Source: Leptasterias polaris (lineage: Eukaryota; Echinodermata; Asteroidea; Forcipulatida; Asteriidae). Taken from it: a stretch of 64,000 bases of DNA. The stretch covers positions 1,178,001-1,242,000 of the forward strand of contig JAZGTN010000117.1 of the NCBI GenBank assembly GCA_037783415.1. The letters are read 5' to 3'. Both the position numbers and the translations under genes were made by a program. Every line of letters begins with the position of its first letter. Within the stretch, counting starts at the first letter, position 1. Shown here in pieces: positions 26,888 to 39,231 of this stretch. The notes below the pieces were generated by a model. The model was not told the origin of the DNA and did not search any database. It saw only the letters and a program-made list of their open reading frames with translations.

Positions 26888-26895
26888 TTACTTGT
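26888..26895 (+). repeat. Right target-site duplication of the SINE
   Basis: TTACTTGT directly after the TTA-rich tail, identical to 26516-26523. Confidence 0.8.
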
Positions 26896-29800
26896 GACCA
26901 AAGGATCAACGTTTATTTCAGTTGTCTTGATTTGTTTCTGCTTATTAAATGAAAATTACTTGAGAGTATTGCATAGCATGTCACACTTCCTTTACAGTGT
27001 ACGTAGACATCCAATGTGCTGAATCTTTTACAAAGAGTGCACAAGTATCCCTCAAAAAATAATGCAAGGTTTCTTCTAATATTAAAGTGAACATGAAAAC
27101 ATTCCACTTTCATTCTAGCACAAAATCGAAGTTATTTTATATCATATAGTTGTTATTTCGTTTGTCTCAGCGCTCGATGGTTTCTGCACCTAGGTTTTTA
27201 CCACAACTATTCACTTGATAATTTGGTCTATATAGAACATGACAACATACATTTAATAATAACTACGACATTAACTCTTTGTATATTACTTTTAAAAAAC
27301 AAGATTCGATTCTGATAAAACACATCAAAACACATTTGAAAATAAAATAAACAACGACAACAAAACAGTAAGGTGAGACTACCTATAGGCTACACGTTCT
27401 GAACTGATCAAAATGTGAAGCCGTAATACTATCCAAACAGATGCTTTGAAAAAACTGATCTTATATTGTTTAATTTACAAGAGTTAATCCGATTTCGTTA
27501 GCGTGCAATAGGAAACAATGAGAATAATGAGAAGATGCCTGCTTAGCCCAATGGATTCTATGCTCCGAGAATGGTCTTCGGTGATCCGTGACTCCATACC
27601 GTCTTTCGTATGGTACACACTGCGCAGCCGACACCCCACCCACGCTACCTCACTTACGGACGCTGAGACTCGTACAATTTCCCTTCATTCCTGACACGAA
27701 ATTATCATTGTTATTTCCTTCACCCTGACAATTTACAAGTTGAATCACATGAAATTTATCGTCTTCTCTGAACCCTCCGACCCCAAATTCCGACGGGAAG
27801 CATGAGGGAACGCGGCCACCGCAAAACAACACTCCTACCCGGTCTAGGTAAATCAAAGGCACTCACTCTTTTAGCTTTTACAACCTTTGAACTCCATTTG
27901 TTTATATTTTTGTCGAGAAAACCGTGGAAGTCAGAATTAGTCTTTACTGTGGGATGTCAAATAATAGTGTTATGCGCGTAAACCACCACTTGCACCAGAA
28001 AACACAAAAACTTGTCAGAAGAAAGAACAATGTTTAGGTTAATTCAAGAAATATGATTGCGATTTTCAGCCACTTGTAGGGGCCATTTTAATGATATAGC
28101 TTTGTTTTAAGTATAATTCCATACATCTCGTTGGAAATGTTAGCATCTGTTTACAACTAAAAAGGATTTGTGTACAAAATACTTTCACGAGACAACATCG
28201 GAAACATTAAGATGAATGAAATAAATCTACTGATTGTTTTGTTTCGTCTGAATCAGAATTGTTTTTTATAAAATTAATTCTAACAGATTTTCCAAGTAAA
28301 GATACATATTAAAAGATTTGTAATTCTTTGTCTTGAAATGCTTACAGACCTGTGGGAATTTATAGAATTTTATTACTAAATTATTCAACAACTCTGTCAT
28401 TGACAAATCACGACTATAATATAGCGTGAATCAAACCACTCCATTTAATCATGTGCACTCCTTGAATATAATATAAATTCAAATGAAAAGTGAAATAAAT
28501 GATTGTGTTCATGAATCAATTAGTTTGAGGGAAATGAAATTCAAATAATAAATGAAATTCATCTACTAATTGGTCTTGCTTGCATGGCTTCCCAAGACCG
28601 ATGACCGAACAACAAAGCTATGATCCAACTAAAACAAATCCAATTTAACTCTGTCAAATCTCTACTTCCATTCATATAGAATGATTGTTTATACAATCTA
28701 GTATAGTCCAATGTATCCCTCTGATATTTCTTTATTTGTAGACCGTGTCTGGGCTGAAGAGCACGGGCATTTCGATCATCAGCCCCGGCAGTGATGCTGT
28801 GAGTGTTTACGCTAGGAAGTAGACTCTACAATTATACCACATTTACATCGGGTTAAAAATACCAAGCTCTGATATTGTAAATAAATAATAAATGCCGCTT
28901 AGATCGCTAGATGGTTCATAATTGTTTGAATAATATGTATGGAGAAGGTCAAAGATGAATAGAGAATCGTTAATTTAAGAAAAGTATCAAATTTTGATAT
29001 TATGGATGAAAATGTAAATTATTCGTTTGTATTCAAGTTAAAAAACAAAAACTAATTACAACGTTAAGTATGCAAAAATAAAGAACTAAAACACTTTCAC
29101 TTAAACAGACACACAAGCAAGAGCGAGGTCAGTCTAGGAAGAAGACATGAATAATCCAACTTCAAGACAGAGGGAATGTCTACAGGGAGTGAAACCCTAC
29201 ACTTTTTACAGCCAATTGAAACTTTGGTCCATTCCGATCAATCCACAGTCCAGACATTTCCAATGGCACCTGACCTTCCATTTTTACCCTCAAATCGCGG
29301 ATTTATCACCCCATTTTCTTCCCCCCTTTCACTTTGCAAGACCAGGTGTCAAGAATTATTACAAGCATATGTTTACGTGTCTTGGCCAGGGTCTTACCGT
29401 GTACGAGGGGACCGTGTCTGAGGCCATCAGCACACCGAGGAAAATACGTAAATCACGGCTGAGGTATTCGTTCTACGTGGCCTGGTGATTATAAGGTAGT
29501 AGCAAGCCACTATCATGCTTTAGTATTCGCAGGAACATAGGGTTGATAAGTAGACTGGGGCCGAAGGGTGCGGTCAACGAAATGAAGGCATTTTACCGAG
29601 ATGAATGGTTTATTTAAAACTGGGGTGTGATTTATTCGAATTATTTGATCAAGTCTTGACCTTATTTGTCACTATTCTCATGGTGTGCCTTTGTTCTCGT
29701 TGCTTTACAAAATAAGAGCACATGTAACAAGATGCAGTTTAATTACCAATGTCTACTATGTACCCGCAGCTAACTCTTGAATGTTGGTAGAAGAATGTTT

Positions 29801-32704
29801 CTACAATGGAAAACTTAACCAAACTAATTAAAAACAAAATCCGGAAAATGTATAGACACTTAACATTTGCATATAACCCAACATTCAGGTAGAGCTCTGT
29901 AGCTTTGGGTCTCATGAAACAAAGGGCAATGTCCTTGGATTTCGACCATTCAATTGGTTCAGTATAGTCTGCACACCTGTCTCCATCACTCATACATGAC
30001 CACTGGGTCTATGAACTGACCAATCATTTGAAGGAATACTAATTAGGGTATAAGGTGTGACCTCCAGATACCTCGTATCAAGAGCAAATCTGGCGCTTCG
30101 TCGTTTTGTCAGTGAGTAAGGTGCAGATTTCTTATACACAACTGATATTTATTTTTTCGAACTTTACATACATCGTATTTGAATAAAAACACCACGACTT
30201 ACTGTCGTTTTAAATACACATGGCGAGACTAGTACAATGCCATCAGACGAGTTGCAGTTTTACTTCTGTAATGTGCACGACTTCTTTACATAACAGATAT
30301 TCATTGAAGCAGACTGGGTTATACTATCCGAGTTTTTAATATGTATACACGGCTTGGAAGCAGTGATATTTGTTTTGTTAAAATTCAGTCTCTAGATTCT
30401 ATAGATTTAGAAGTTTTGTATATTAAATTTTCCTTTTTGTTCTCAGAAATTACTCTTCCGTTGCAAAACTTAATTTAATATTAAGACAGGCTTGCACGAG
30501 CGCATCTATTGTCAATGTATCTCTCTTATCTATGAAATGACGGATCTTGGTTGACGAAATAAGCTTTTGTCAGCTGGCTTAGTTTTCTAGGGCAAAAAGT
30601 CACGTGATCATCTTGAGCCCCACTAATGCCAAAAGGGCCTCTCCAATTACTGGATTTTACCAGATTTGGGCTAAGCTACAATAACGAGAACTGTAATGGT
30701 TTTAACTACATGTGTATCATGACTAGCAAACATGATTTACATAATGAAAATGGCCTAGTAAACTAGTTTAGGCTGCTTAAGAATTAAGTTGTAGATGAGG
30801 AAAATGCTTAACAAGCATTCATCATATCCAGTTCAGTAAGGCCATTTTCATCTTTATTTCAAAAAACTATTGATCGCTTAAAACCACGATCACTCTCCTT
30901 TAAAACAAAAGCACGACAGAAAGACACATTCTACTTATTTCATTGAAAAACAATCTTAATAAACAACGAACAAGAATGAATCAATTTCAAACGTTTGAAG
31001 CTTTCAAAGTTTCTAAAAATTACGGAAATGACCTGTTTATTTTATATTATTTGTGCTAAAAATTGTATGAATATTTAACCATTCATCTCAATCATTGATC
31101 TTCTATATTGATCAATCAATTATCAGTTACTTACTTTAATGTTTCAAGAAACAGTATTTATGTCACCAAAGCCCTTTTCCTTCAGTAAGGATCCTAAAAT
31201 AAGTTTGAATATGATGACGCCACTTTAACCATAATAACGATGTAATTGAACGAAACGCACCACTGTGCGCTATACATCATATAGTTTGATTGAACTGGCT
31301 GCATGGTCTTTTTTGTTTTGATACGCAGAGGGTATATAGGTAAGTATTTGGCCTTTCAAGATTTAACATTATCAAGTTTAAGAATGATGATGTGTTATCA
31401 AGATGTGAGGAGATTGCGAATGAATTACGGTTAATAATAAAGATACATGGACAAATTAATGCAGATAGAAATCTGATATGATTGCATTATCACAGTTGAG
31501 GATTGGGTCTGACTCCGTTAGCATGTTCGGTTCGTCTTCCTTGAAGAAGCAAGCTCTTCATCGAACGAATGTTGTATATTAAGAAAGAATATTTCTCAAA
31601 GAAAGAGAAAATAGCATACAAAATACCTAGCAGAAAAGAATGATACATTGATTATAAAATTCGTGTGCCTCTTATATAGGCCTACCGCACATTCGTGTTG
31701 ATATGCATTGATGTAAATCATTATTTTTTGCAGAGAATGCATTGTTCTTCAGTCTTAAGTCATCTGAACAGAACTAAGTAAGTTAGCAAAATACTTATAT
31801 GAAATAACAAAAGCTGCATTTCTCGTTAATTTTTGTCCAGATAATTGTAATAAGAAAATACGGCGAGGAAAATGTTTCTGTTTTAGGTTTCTTGTTTCTT
31901 CCTGTGTAAAAATCTCCAAAGAAAAATAGCATTTCGTGTTAACTCTTTGAAAATTGTGGAGATGATCTCATCTAATTGTATTTCCTACTCTAAAGATTTG
32001 CGTGAATCACTGAATGATTTTTCCCGGTGAAAGAAAAAAGTTCAAGATTTCTTTGATTATATCGCTGTCTGCAATAATCAACCTGTCTATTCATATGCAA
32101 TTTACATCATATTTCATCAATTAGAGTTTATACTTGAGGTATCAGTCTGATATTCAATCTATGCAGTCATGTACAAACCGGTTAAGGTTACTATCAATCA
32201 TATATACCAGTCCTAAGCCTCATCCATAATGCACGGGAATCTCTGCAGTAACCAAGGTCCTCTGAAACGAATACCCCACTTTCGCAAGCTATAAAATAGC
32301 CCATATCTCAGAGATTTATACAAATATTTGCAGAAAAGCTGTATCCCCAAAGCAACTCAAGCTTGATTAAAACAGAAATCTTGAATTTTATTAACAACTC
32401 TTTTTACGAGCTCAAGGCTTTATTCACAGAATGAATTACCGTTGGATATTTTGCCTTTCGTAACGATGATTGTTTAGTTGTTTTCGTACCTTTCGTTTAA
32501 AAAAGCGATGACAGTTGATTATAATTACTTTGACGCTGTAGTAGGCCTATATCTCTCAGTTTTCTGAACTGCAAATCTGAACATTGTGTAACAGAAACCT
32601 TTAGGTTTTCCGTTATTATAATTGGTGTAATTTTTTTACATTCTCATTCATGTCGTTAGATATAAAGTGTATGCTGACAACATTGGTCATGTTCCTGCTA
32701 TACA
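26896..32704. other. Non-coding interval
   Basis: No gene recognised. A GC-richer patch at 29150-29490 has two overlapping plus-strand frames (113 and 81 codons) that cannot both be real and show no motif. One TAGGCCTA lies at 31677. The rest is AT-rich with random short frames. Confidence 0.45.
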
Positions 32705-33016
32705 ATGGTAATCACGAATGAAATCTGTATCTTTGTGCAATGTGCATTGGTTGCTGACTATTTCCCTTCCAGCCTTGGTTTTGTCATAATTATGTTGATT
32801 AATAAGGGTAACGTAAGATTGTTGCACCATGAAAACATACAATATTGTTTACCTGCCATTACTCTCGAGGGACAATACATGACCATAATAAGGCAGTTCT
32901 CAATTCACAAAAATCAAACAAAAAAGTTTCCTTCGGAAGCAGACCTGGAAGAGAATCTAAGTGAGTTATTGAAGTTTGAGAACGTCTACATGACCTCAAG
33001 AGTCTGTACAACATGA
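32705..33016 (+). CDS. Uncharacterised 103-residue open frame (weak)
   Basis: ATG at 32705 to TGA. The middle has a hydrophobic stretch (SLGFVIIMLI) and the end is charged (SEADLEENLSELLKFENVYM). The end looks protein-like. No family is recognised, and no splice or poly(A) evidence supports it. Confidence 0.2.
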   Translation: MVITNEICIFVQCALVADYFPSSLGFVIIMLINKGNVRLLHHENIQYCLPAITLEGQYMTIIRQFSIHKNQTKKFPSEADLEENLSELLKFENVYMTSRVCTT

Positions 33017-34115
33017 ATGCAATCATCTTGTTTTGTTTTGAGAAAAAATACTCATGAGAGATTTACGGTCAACCATGGCCTTGTCAGTGAAGCTGGTACA
33101 GAAATGACTTCATTTATAAAGGTTTCGTAAATGTTTAGATTTGTAACAAACATCACTAAATCCATTGGACAACCAGTGACAATTTATAAGCCGATCTCTC
33201 TTTAGGAAAAGCCGACGATTTAGATATGATTTAGTGTAAGCAGATAAGGCCCGGATATGAACCTTTGGGAAAATTGATTTGAATATATTGAACGAATCAC
33301 TGAAGTGGGATGATAATAAGGAAAATAGTGGTGTTGTTTTTGTTGCTCTGCTTCTTGTTCTTTATCAATTGTTGATCGTATAATTATAGCGATAATAGGA
33401 TGGTGGCGTTCATTGACTGTTGAAGATGATGTGACCCAGCCATTTAAGTCGCACCAATTAAACATCCTTAAACCCCAAAAGTTTTACCTTCTTCCCCCAA
33501 TTTTCTACTGACTAACAAACGGCAAGTAAACAGTATCCAGTGCCCATGTGGCTTTGATATTCTAGTTAACGGAAATGAGTTTCCGTGTAGTTCAATTCCC
33601 GATTTTCCTGCGTTTCACAGCTCTCAGATTAATGTCCGGTTAACAGGTCCTGCTCAATTAGGCACAGCACGAATTCCCTGACGGCTGTCCTAGGATGAGC
33701 AGGAATAAAGACATAGGGCAAACACCTGTAGAAAGGACACATCAGAGTTCGGGTTTCGTTTTCAAAGCTTCGTTAACGGAGTTGTGGGGTATGGTATGCG
33801 TCAACTGAGGGCGGCATTTGTTTTTATGACGTATTATCTCCAAAACAAAAACATTAGTTGTTTACATATAGACCATTTAAATTAATATTCGAGTAGAAAC
33901 GTTTCACAGTGGATTTTTTGCATGTAGTCCAATATTGCCTGAAGTTCAATGATGTATCGGTAACATGTTAAAACATATTGCGAGTTTTGTATTATATATC
34001 ATCACCGGAAAACTCAAAATAGGAAATAATAATAATCGATAAATTTTAATTTCAATCAGATTAAAAACACGAAAGAGCCAACAATCTTAGTTATGATAGG
34101 GCCGTGGGTTTCCTC
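33017..34115. other. Non-coding interval
   Basis: Nothing recognised. AT-rich sequence with random frames. Confidence 0.45.
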
Positions 34116-34135
34116 GACGTTTCGGCCACCATCAG
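34116..34135 (-). mobile_element. Hammerhead-like core, possible Penelope-like element remnant
   Basis: The minus strand reads CTGATGGTGGCCGAAACGTC. Compared with the hammerhead ribozyme core, it has CTGATG then G where A is expected, a very short helix II, then GAAAC followed by the GTC cleavage triplet. This compact CTGATGA-GGCC-GAAACGTC arrangement is known from terminal repeats of Penelope-like retroelements. I see no reverse transcriptase around it and cannot pair helix I well, so it is probably a decayed fragment. Confidence 0.4.
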
Positions 34136-34280
34136 AAACTATTCATAATAGATAACTACTTGATCTCACTGTGACCTCCAGGTCCCCTGGTCACCACTTC
34201 ACACAGTTAGGCTTACTTGTCACAACCATCCACAATGCCAACAACCACAACAAACAATAAAAAGGATTAGCGATTACAGT

Positions 34281-34301
34281 GGGGGGGGGGGGGGGGGGGG
34301 G
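34281..34301 (+). repeat. G21 homopolymer
   Basis: Twenty-one consecutive G, about 145 bases from the hammerhead-like motif. Confidence 0.95.
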
Positions 34302-37107
34302 TAAATCTTCTCCGGAATGACCAAAAGCTGTTGTATGACTCAAGACATTGTATCATGAAAAAATGACCGTGAAACTCCTTAAAGATACGGAAGAGTCTTC
34401 TCTACTGATATACACCTATTTGATGCTCTAGTTAGCTTGGAAATATAGCAGGCATGATATTAAAAACGTCCTATAAAAGGAAAACGGTTATTGCTAGAGG
34501 CAATAGGATGCGGTAAAGATTGAGTTCATTTACCTCCACTCAAATGAGGCAATATGAGGTTCTCCAAACGTATACAGCAAAATGCCATTCGTTTCTTACA
34601 GCTATAGACTATACCCGGGACATCACGTTTACAAAGAAGCCATAGCGCATGGACTTCCTGCAGGCACAATTTGTACACAGCTCAATTGAAGAAACCATCA
34701 GATCTTACATCATAGAGATTGCTCTTTCTGGTTGTTATCAACTTTTGATATGAAGAAAAGAATCAAATCTCAAAACTCGTTCATAACTCTTGTTTAACCA
34801 GTGTGGTATCTTGCCTTTCAGGTAATGCCATGGAATGTACAAGGTCACTAATTTTATCAGCAAAGGTTAAACGATCTTCACGTTATTGACTTCAGGCTGT
34901 TGGCAGTGGGTTTGTCATGGGGTAAAAATGCATCAATTGTCTTTTAGAGAATCATAGGCCAATCAGTTGTTTACGTTTTGTATTAATATGTTTTTCCCCC
35001 CAAACAGTATGTCGTGTAATACGTAAATATAAAGCATAACATTAAGAAAGACAAATGCAAAAGTCGGGCTTTGGCCAGTCTCAAACAACTCAATAAATCT
35101 TAATTATTTGAAGCTTTCGTCTGAAATACAAACTGAAATGGAAAAGGTTGACTGTTTATGTTCGTATGAGACAAACTTTCTTACGATGGTATACGTGACT
35201 ACAAGTGTACATTTTAGTACAGTCTGCAGGTCATGTTATAGTTTCAGCACACCTAAAATCAACCCAAACCTTTCAAATATTTCATCCCAATAAGCAAATT
35301 AACCTATTTCAGTTTTAAACCGCAGATCAAATTCTCTAAATTGACCAGATACTGCTAGTAAATATCCAGTAGTTTAAGAAGCCGGCTTTATGTTTTGTAC
35401 AAATCTTCCCCCAGTGTGTTGTTACATCTAGCTTTGAGAGAAAGCACAAATTTCACCTGCCGTAACAAATTACTATTACCCCGTACTATGAACACCATGA
35501 GACACACCAGAAACACACAGGAGTGACATTTATTTACGAGTATATTGTTATTTTACTCTTAATCCTTTCAAAAAGGTTTTTCCAATAAATTGCCTAATGT
35601 TATTTTCTACTTGGAAGTAAGAATAAAGCGCAAAATTGTTTTTGGGTCGCTCCCGCAAATGTGGAGATGTGGCATGGGGATAGTGCCAATACAACAACTT
35701 TGTGACAATATCTGATTTGCTTCTTTTGTTTTTCAAGTTGACACAAGAATTGTCGTCAGATAAAGTATAGATTAAACCCTCATGATTTCAACCTATCATC
35801 AGTAATCTCGTAGTAATAAGGTAAATGTAGTGTACAATGCGGGAGCACGGCATCAATGACCGTGTTTATGAGAGTCTTGTCCACCGTAGACTACCAAAGA
35901 GTTGAGGGCGAGAAACACGCTGCCTTCTCACTACACATGGCCCCCATCACGAATGTAGAACGATCCATCGTGTATGCCTCCGTACATTTCTCTGAGGTCG
36001 CATACCACTACATCATCGAGACTATAATAACCACGACAAAGAAAAAACACAACCCAGTGTTGGGCCAGAAATTCCACTGTTATCGTAAATCTGTGCTAAT
36101 GTCATTGGTGTCATTTGAGTAATTTTATTACCCAAAACACATTCATATCTCAATCTGTTTCTTAATTCCGATCAGTTTTCCTGATCGCGTATTAGATTTA
36201 ACTAAGGTTTGTATTATTAATAGTCAGGCTACGTATTAAAACATTCATCAATGACCTCATAGAAAAGTGGTGTCATTTCTAGGGTTTTGTAACCAATGTC
36301 AACCAATTATAAATTACATTTCAGTATTATTCTTACGCTTATAGAATAATATTACACAGACAACATGAACGTGAACATAGGTTGATGGGTAGTTGCCAAT
36401 TGTGCTCGTTATGCAGAGCTTTGAAGGCCCTTAGAGGTGAACTTGTCCCGTTTGTGTGATTTGTTGTATGTGCTGACAGATCGCCACCAACAAAAAATGT
36501 CACGTTTAGGAAAATCTTAAACAAGGTTAAAGTCTTGGAACAAGTGGGGCTGTTACTAAGACAATATGGAAATATGGAGTGAACTACAACACGAAAAGGG
36601 TGACTGATGAGCTGGGTGGTATCAGACCCTGTCAATTCCAGGACATAAGGAAAAGAATACAAGTAGACCAAATGGGGCACACAATGACCCTGAAGACTGT
36701 TTCGATGACTAATAAACAATCATCCACAAAGGCTTTGACCTTCTTTTGTCACATGTTCTTTGGTAAAAAGGTAGATTATTCTACACACAAAAAAACATTT
36801 TGCGAGATCTTAAATATTCTTTGAGAAGCATCAGTTTAATGTCAGGCGCATCAGTCGGCAGCGCCCGAGTCCAAGCCGACCACGGAACAACAGAGGACCA
36901 CGACAAGACGATTCAATCAACAATATGACAAATTTGTCCCCGTAAACATTGCATGAAACTTGAACTCCTTATTTTTCCTGTACTTGTAGGCAGTATACCC
37001 TTACTTTACAAAACTATTTTCAATTCAAGTGGTGAAAACCGTTCTCAGGAAGACCTCGTCAAATTAGTCTGAGTCCGGGGACGTAACCAGACAGAGTGAA
37101 TGTGTCT

Positions 37108-37190
37108 GGCCGTCCGATTGGTGTAGTGTCCGGTAGTAACAGGTGTTTGGGTGGCGATGATGCCACTGGTGTCTGGTTCCCGCCCCAAGG
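37108..37190 (+). mobile_element. Possible tRNA-derived SINE head (weak)
   Basis: GATTGGTGTAGTGTCCGG resembles an A box, and TGGTTCCCGCCCC about 55 bases later resembles a B box. No duplication, tail or second copy is found, so this is a low-confidence call. Confidence 0.2.
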
Positions 37191-37939
37191 TCTCCAATGT
37201 ACTGATAGCATCAGCTGAGCACTATTAGTGGTTTGGTTCAACTCAACTAAATCGAAATCACACCAGAGAAAGAAATACAGTGAGAGAAATATGATGTTGA
37301 AATCGAGTATCACCACCTTGATTTGATACACATTCTCCTAGTGAGAAATAATTATTTACTTTGAGAAATTACGAGATCAATTTGAGGCAGTACCGGTACC
37401 ATAGTTGTTTACATAAAAATGTTTGATAATTTTGTATTGTTCTTGAAAAAGGGGAAAAAAGGATACATGATGAACGATACAATTTGAACGATACAATGTC
37501 TTATTTTGCAAATATAAAAAAATCCAAAAAAACCAAAAACAACTGAACCAGCAAAGCAAATTTGAAATCTCTTCTATAATAAGCATATCTGTCATAACCA
37601 AATTTGATTTCTAGCAGTTAAGCACAATTGATCTGGTGTGAGTCTTAATCACTTCGTAAACATTGGTAATTAAGACCTAATTTTGAAAGAATAACCATCG
37701 AGATGACACTAATTGGGTTGAATTGATTTCGAACATTGTACCCATGTGTAGGGGTCTATGACCGAAGAGCGAGACATGCACATGTACTTTGAAGTTCATA
37801 AACCTCTAATTTGTTTCACTCAAAGCTGAATCCGCTAATTTATTATCCAGACGAGGAGCATAGTAGGTGTTCGTTGGTCGCTGATTCGTTTGGGGTTGAT
37901 TTAGAGACATTATGGTCATCGGGCAGGTACAGTGCTGGA

Positions 37940-37964
37940 GGGGGGGGGGGGGGGGGGGGGGGGG
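37940..37964 (+). repeat. G25 homopolymer
   Basis: The longest G run in the window. Confidence 0.95.
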
Positions 37965-39118
37965 TAAACCGACGGCACAGCCCACAAGTCATCTTACAAG
38001 AATTCAGTTTTGCACCGGCCCAGAACGAATTGCATCGTAAAAAAGACTTGAATGGAGAACTGTGGCGGTTGGGAACCGTTTAGTTGAGGTAACAACCCAG
38101 TCACTTGGGACAGTCCTTCCCGGCAAGAAAACAACAAATATAACCGATGGCATCTGTCGTTTGTAATGAGATCGTCAACAAGGGATTGTCTAGAGGGTAT
38201 GGGGAAACCGAGAGACATTTCTCTTGTAATTCATGACATCTGGATTGGATTGTACCTTCGTCTAAAGTAGTAGGATCAGTTGTCATAAACGTGTATGAAG
38301 TAATTTGTCATTGAATTGTATAATGCTACCAGCATAACAGCAAATGTGTGAGCAATAAAACCTTATCAAGTTTGATTATCTTGAAAAATGCAATTCAGTT
38401 CAATTGAAAGTTTGATTTTGTCTTTTTCTCAGGGGTCAAATAAGGTGTGACCTCTTTCTTGACCAATATAGTTAAAATCATTCATAATGTTTTTATTAAT
38501 AAATCTATATTATCAATTATCGACTTCCAGTTCAATTTTCATGAATGACCTTTCCTAAAGAATTATCTGAAATTTCTCATTTCCATTTCTTCACGAATGT
38601 CACACCATCTTTTGAATCTGCGATCGTTTGGTTTCCTCAATATTAAGTTGACAACTTGTCATTTCCTGACTGAAGTCCAGAGAGACATTCGTGCGTGTAA
38701 GACATCCAAACCCCAATGTGAACAAACACTAACCACGGTGTCTGAGCTGCCCCTTCTAGAAGGAGTTCTTTCACCCTATTCCGACCCCTTTACCATCGCA
38801 TGTCTTTTACACTTCGTCCGCTCTTGGTGCGCCGTGTTTCAGATTGGCATCATAACTGAAGAATAACCCTAACCCTGAATGTCCAAAATGGCGAATAGTA
38901 CAAGCGCCTCGTGGTTGATCCCTTAGGAGTGGGGGTAAAGACAAAACGGATAGGTTGGAGGAAGACGATAATAAGATTATTGGTTCTGATTGTGTCTCAG
39001 GAAATGTCTTGAAGAAAGTGATGGACATAAAGCCATACATGATCGTGATGACAGAGACTTTAAGAGATGTGTGTCCGGCCAGTATACGCGTTAAAATGAG
39101 ATGGTGTACTGCACTTAC

Positions 39119-39231
39119 TACATGAACCAACAACGACATGGTGAAAAATAGGAAACAAGGACAATTAGAAACGATGTCAGCTGCGTCATGTGAGACATCC
39201 ATGCAAATTTCAAATGACCACATTTTGCCAT
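39119..39231 (-). CDS. Candidate first coding exon with signal peptide
   Basis: On the minus strand an ATG in a good context (GAAATGG, 39231-39229) opens 37 codons ending at a strong GTAAGT donor in phase 2 (exon ends at 39119). The peptide begins MAKCGHLKFAWMSH and then has a hydrophobic core, LTSFLIVLVSYF, followed by a Cys-rich SPCRCW. That layout fits an N-terminal signal peptide of a secreted or membrane protein. Another frame over the same bases is longer (138 codons), which complicates the call. The following exon was not found with matching phase between 38 and 39 kb. No function is inferred. Confidence 0.3.

Larger units (their letters stand above)
34302..39118. other. Non-coding interval with weak frames
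   Basis: No gene recognised. An 88-codon plus frame at 35856-36122 and a 126-codon minus frame at 36339-36719 show no motif. A G25 run lies at 37940-37964 and a possible tRNA-like SINE head at 37108-37185. If the signal-peptide exon at 39119-39231 is real, its downstream exons should be here, but none could be phase-matched. Confidence 0.4.

Noticed and set aside
29147..29488. 113-codon and 81-codon overlapping plus-strand frames
   Set aside because: Neither shows a motif or a composition clearly unlike background, and they exclude each other.
38807..39223. 138-codon minus-strand frame resembling a membrane protein
   Set aside because: The hydrophobic part overlaps the better-supported signal-peptide frame, a strong GTAAGT donor interrupts it, and the latter half looks like intron read-through.
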